From: Candidatus Competibacteraceae bacterium
GTDB taxonomy: Bacteria > Pseudomonadota > Gammaproteobacteria > Competibacterales > Competibacteraceae
Length of the DNA: 8,193 nucleotides
Direction: 5' to 3'
Assembly (NCBI GenBank): GCA_020445005.1
Contig: JAGRHM010000446.1
Span: 1-8,193, forward strand
This document shows, in pieces, positions 6,724-8,193 of the stretch. Position numbers and translations under genes: made by a program. Numbering within the stretch: the first letter of the stretch is position 1; the number at the start of each line of letters is the position of its first letter. The notes under the pieces were generated by a model. It was not told the origin of the DNA, did no database searches, and saw nothing but the letters and a program-made list of their open reading frames with translations.

Positions 6724-7586
6724 CCCCGCCCGATGCAACGGCTTGGCCGGCACCGGCCAAACTGAACCTGATGTTGCGCATCGTCGGTCGCCGTGCGAAC
6801 GGCTACCATCTGTTGCAGACGGTCTTTCAGTTCCTCGAATACAACGATTGGCTGTGGTTTGAGCGCCGCGCAGATGGCGTGATTGAACGCCAGGGAGAAG
6901 TCGCCGGGGTTGCTCCGGACCTGGACCTGATCGTGCGCGCCGCCCGCTTACTACAACAAGTGGCGAAAACCTCACTGGGCGCAACGATCCGAATTGACAA
7001 ACGTGTGCCGATGGGCGGCGGACTGGGCGGCGGTAGTTCCGATGCAGCAACCGTTCTGGTGGCCCTGAATGAGTACTGGCGAACTGGATTGACCCTGGCA
7101 GAACTCGCGGAACTTGGCCTGCAACTCGGCGCCGACGTGCCGGTCTTCATCCACGGTCACGCCGCCTGGGCGGAAGGCGTGGGTGAACGATTAACGCCGA
7201 TTACGCTGGAGGAACCCTGGTTCGTGGTCTTAATCCCGGCGTGTTCAATCGCTACGGGCGTTATATTCAATGACCCGGAATTGACAAGAAACTCGCCGCT
7301 CCTCACAATAGCGGACTTTGTTAAGGGTGCGGGCGGCAATGATTGCGCAGCGGTCGTTTACCGGCGTTACCCGCAAGTCGCCGCCGCCGCCGCTTGGTTG
7401 GCGCAACATGGAGCCGCACGCCTGACCGGCACGGGCGCCGGTGTGTTTGCTGCTTTTGCGGATGTCGCTAACGCCAGGCGCGTACTTGAGCAAATACCGG
7501 CAGATTGGTCAGGGTTCATCGCCCGGGGTTGCAATCATTCGCCCCTGCATGAGCGCCTGGCGCGGACGCAGTACGAATTTACTTGA
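6711..7586 (+). CDS. ispE: 4-diphosphocytidyl-2-C-methyl-D-erythritol kinase
   Basis: IspE phosphorylates CDP-methylerythritol with ATP in the MEP (non-mevalonate) pathway that makes IPP and DMAPP. It is a 291-residue GHMP-family kinase of usual length. Residues 14-19 read APAKLN with the conserved Lys17, and NGYHLLQTVFQF begins at 30. The ATP-binding glycine loop MGGGLGGGSSDAA spans 101-113, the catalytic Asp142 lies in GADVPVF, and the third GHMP motif GTGAG is at 240-244. The ending GCNHSPLHERL matches E. coli (GVNLSPLHR). The ATG at 6711 lies inside the lolB 3' end; no later start keeps the PAK motif, so this start is secure. The 13-base overlap and weak Shine-Dalgarno suggest coupling to lolB. 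It is followed by tRNA-Gln with no visible terminator. Confidence 0.97.
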   Translation: MDAVTPPDATAWPAPAKLNLMLRIVGRRANGYHLLQTVFQFLEYNDWLWFERRADGVIERQGEVAGVAPDLDLIVRAARLLQQVAKTSLGATIRIDKRVPMGGGLGGGSSDAATVLVALNEYWRTGLTLAELAELGLQLGADVPVFIHGHAAWAEGVGERLTPITLEEPWFVVLIPACSIATGVIFNDPELTRNSPLLTIADFVKGAGGNDCAAVVYRRYPQVAAAAAWLAQHGAARLTGTGAGVFAAFADVANARRVLEQIPADWSGFIARGCNHSPLHERLARTQYEFT

Positions 7587-7601
7587 AATGCTTCTGATTT
7601 T

Positions 7602-7676
7602 TGGGCCGTAGCCAAGCGGTAAGGCACTGGACTTTGACTCCAGCATTCCCAGGTTCGAATCCTGGCGGCCCAGCCA
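7602..7676 (+). tRNA. tRNA-Gln (anticodon TTG)
   Basis: The 75-base cloverleaf is complete. The acceptor stem TGGGCCG/CGGCCCA (7602-7608 with 7666-7672) is followed by discriminator G and an encoded CCA. The D arm is GCC/GGC, and the anticodon stem CTGGA/TCCAG encloses loop CTTTGAC with anticodon TTG at 7633-7635. The T arm CCAGG/CCTGG encloses TTCGAAT. The terminal T1-A72 pair is typical of tRNA-Gln and is an identity element for GlnRS. It starts 15 bases after ispE and precedes prs, as in Pseudomonas. I see no clear promoter of its own, so it may be read from the upstream operon. Confidence 0.97.
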
Positions 7677-7726
7677 TCTTTTACAGCAGACCGCTAGCGG
7701 GGGAACAGGTCGTGTATGAAGGTCGA
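7677..7726 (+). promoter_or_regulatory. tRNA-prs spacer with palindrome and prs translation start region
   Basis: This short spacer contains a perfect 10-base palindrome, CCGCTAGCGG (7691-7700), with no following T-run, so it is not a standard terminator. AAGG at 7719-7722 is the likely ribosome binding site for prs and fits the second ATG (7730) better than the first (7727). A four-codon reading frame, ATG at 7716 to TGA at 7728-7730, overlaps the prs start. An in-frame GTG at 7712 is an alternative prs start after AGG at 7707-7709. Confidence 0.4.
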
Positions 7727-8193
7727 ATGATGGTGTTTGCGGGCAACGCCCACCCGCAATTGGCCCACGATATTGTCCACCATCTACAGATGCCGCTGGG
7801 TCAAGCCATTGTCAGCCGCTTCAGCGATGGCGAGGTGATGGTTGAACTCATGGAGAATGTGCGGGGCAAGGATGTCTTCATTGTGCAGCCTACCTGCTAT
7901 CCGACCAATGACAACATCATGGAGCTGCTGGTGATAGCCGACGCGCTGCGGCGCTCCTCAGCGGTGCGCGTTACTGCGGTCATCCCCTATTTCGGTTATT
8001 CCCGGCAGGATCGCCGGCCCCGTTCGGCGCGCGTGCCGATTTCCGCCAAAGTCGTCGCGAACATGATCACCAGCGTTGGCGTGGACCGCGTGCTGACGGT
8101 GGATTTGCATGCAGATCAAATTCAAGGGTTTTTTGACATCCCGGTGGATAACGTCTACGCCACGCCGATGGTGTTAAGCGATATTCAGGAACA
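7727..8193 (+). CDS. prs: Ribose-phosphate pyrophosphokinase (PRPP synthase), 3' end cut by window edge
   Basis: Prs transfers pyrophosphate from ATP to ribose 5-phosphate, making PRPP for purine, pyrimidine, histidine, tryptophan and NAD synthesis. The first 155 residues of a family that is usually about 315 long are present. They contain MMVFAGN at the start, RFSDGEV (31-37), [27 protein letters not shown] (84-97) followed by [14 protein letters not shown], and [19 protein letters not shown] (124-142) with the active-site His128. This is near-identical in pattern to proteobacterial Prs. The PRPP-binding loop lies beyond the edge. Two adjacent in-frame ATGs (7727, 7730) and a GTG (7712) are possible starts; Pseudomonas Prs has about three residues before MMVF, so the exact start is unsettled. 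Confidence 0.96.
   Translation, partial: MMVFAGNAHPQLAHDIVHHLQMPLGQAIVSRFSDGEVMVELMENVRGKDVFIVQPTCYPTNDNIMELLVIADALRRSSAVRVTAVIPYFGYSRQDRRPRSARVPISAKVVANMITSVGVDRVLTVDLHADQIQGFFDIPVDNVYATPMVLSDIQE

Noticed and set aside
1..8193. CRISPR arrays, insertion sequences, or phage genes
   Set aside because: No regularly spaced direct repeats, transposase motifs or phage structural genes were seen.

Overview
The window looks like a moderately GC-rich gammaproteobacterial chromosome. The main evidence is the order lbcA-like TPR lipoprotein, lolB, ispE, tRNA-Gln(TTG), prs, which resembles the Pseudomonas arrangement (PA4667/lbcA, lolB, ispE, tRNA-Gln, prs). lolB also points to beta/gammaproteobacteria. 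The repeat-like sequence at 3943-4011 and the AAA-ATPase-like/PD-(D/E)XK gene are both things I associate with environmental gammaproteobacteria such as the Competibacter group, but this assignment is a guess.

Layout. 1-806 (minus): 5' part of an FkbM-family SAM methyltransferase gene that runs off the left edge. 807-891: short divergent intergenic region. 892-2676 (plus): AAA-ATPase-like protein with a C-terminal PD-(D/E)XK nuclease domain. 2670-3917 (plus): concentrative nucleoside transporter family protein that overlaps the nuclease gene by 7 bases. 3918-4053: 136-base spacer filled mostly by a hairpin-forming, repeat-like element. 4054-5760: TPR outer-membrane lipoprotein (LbcA-like). 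5768-6070: small protein of unknown function. 6067-6723: LolB. 6711-7586: IspE. 7602-7676: tRNA-Gln(TTG). 7727-8193: ribose-phosphate pyrophosphokinase, truncated by the right edge.

How the genes fit together. From 4054 to 7586 the genes lie 7 bases apart or overlap (4 and 13 bases), so they are probably one operon for envelope and isoprenoid functions. LolB is the outer-membrane receptor that should insert lipoproteins such as the LbcA-like protein, and IspE makes an isoprenoid precursor needed for undecaprenyl phosphate and quinones. The left half (methyltransferase, AAA/nuclease, transporter) looks accessory and stands where hemA is found in Pseudomonas.

I found no complete new system. 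The items most worth a second look are the unrecognised 100-residue protein coupled to lolB, the changed nucleobase-contact motif in the transporter, the overlapping nuclease/transporter pair, and the hairpin element upstream of the lipoprotein operon.
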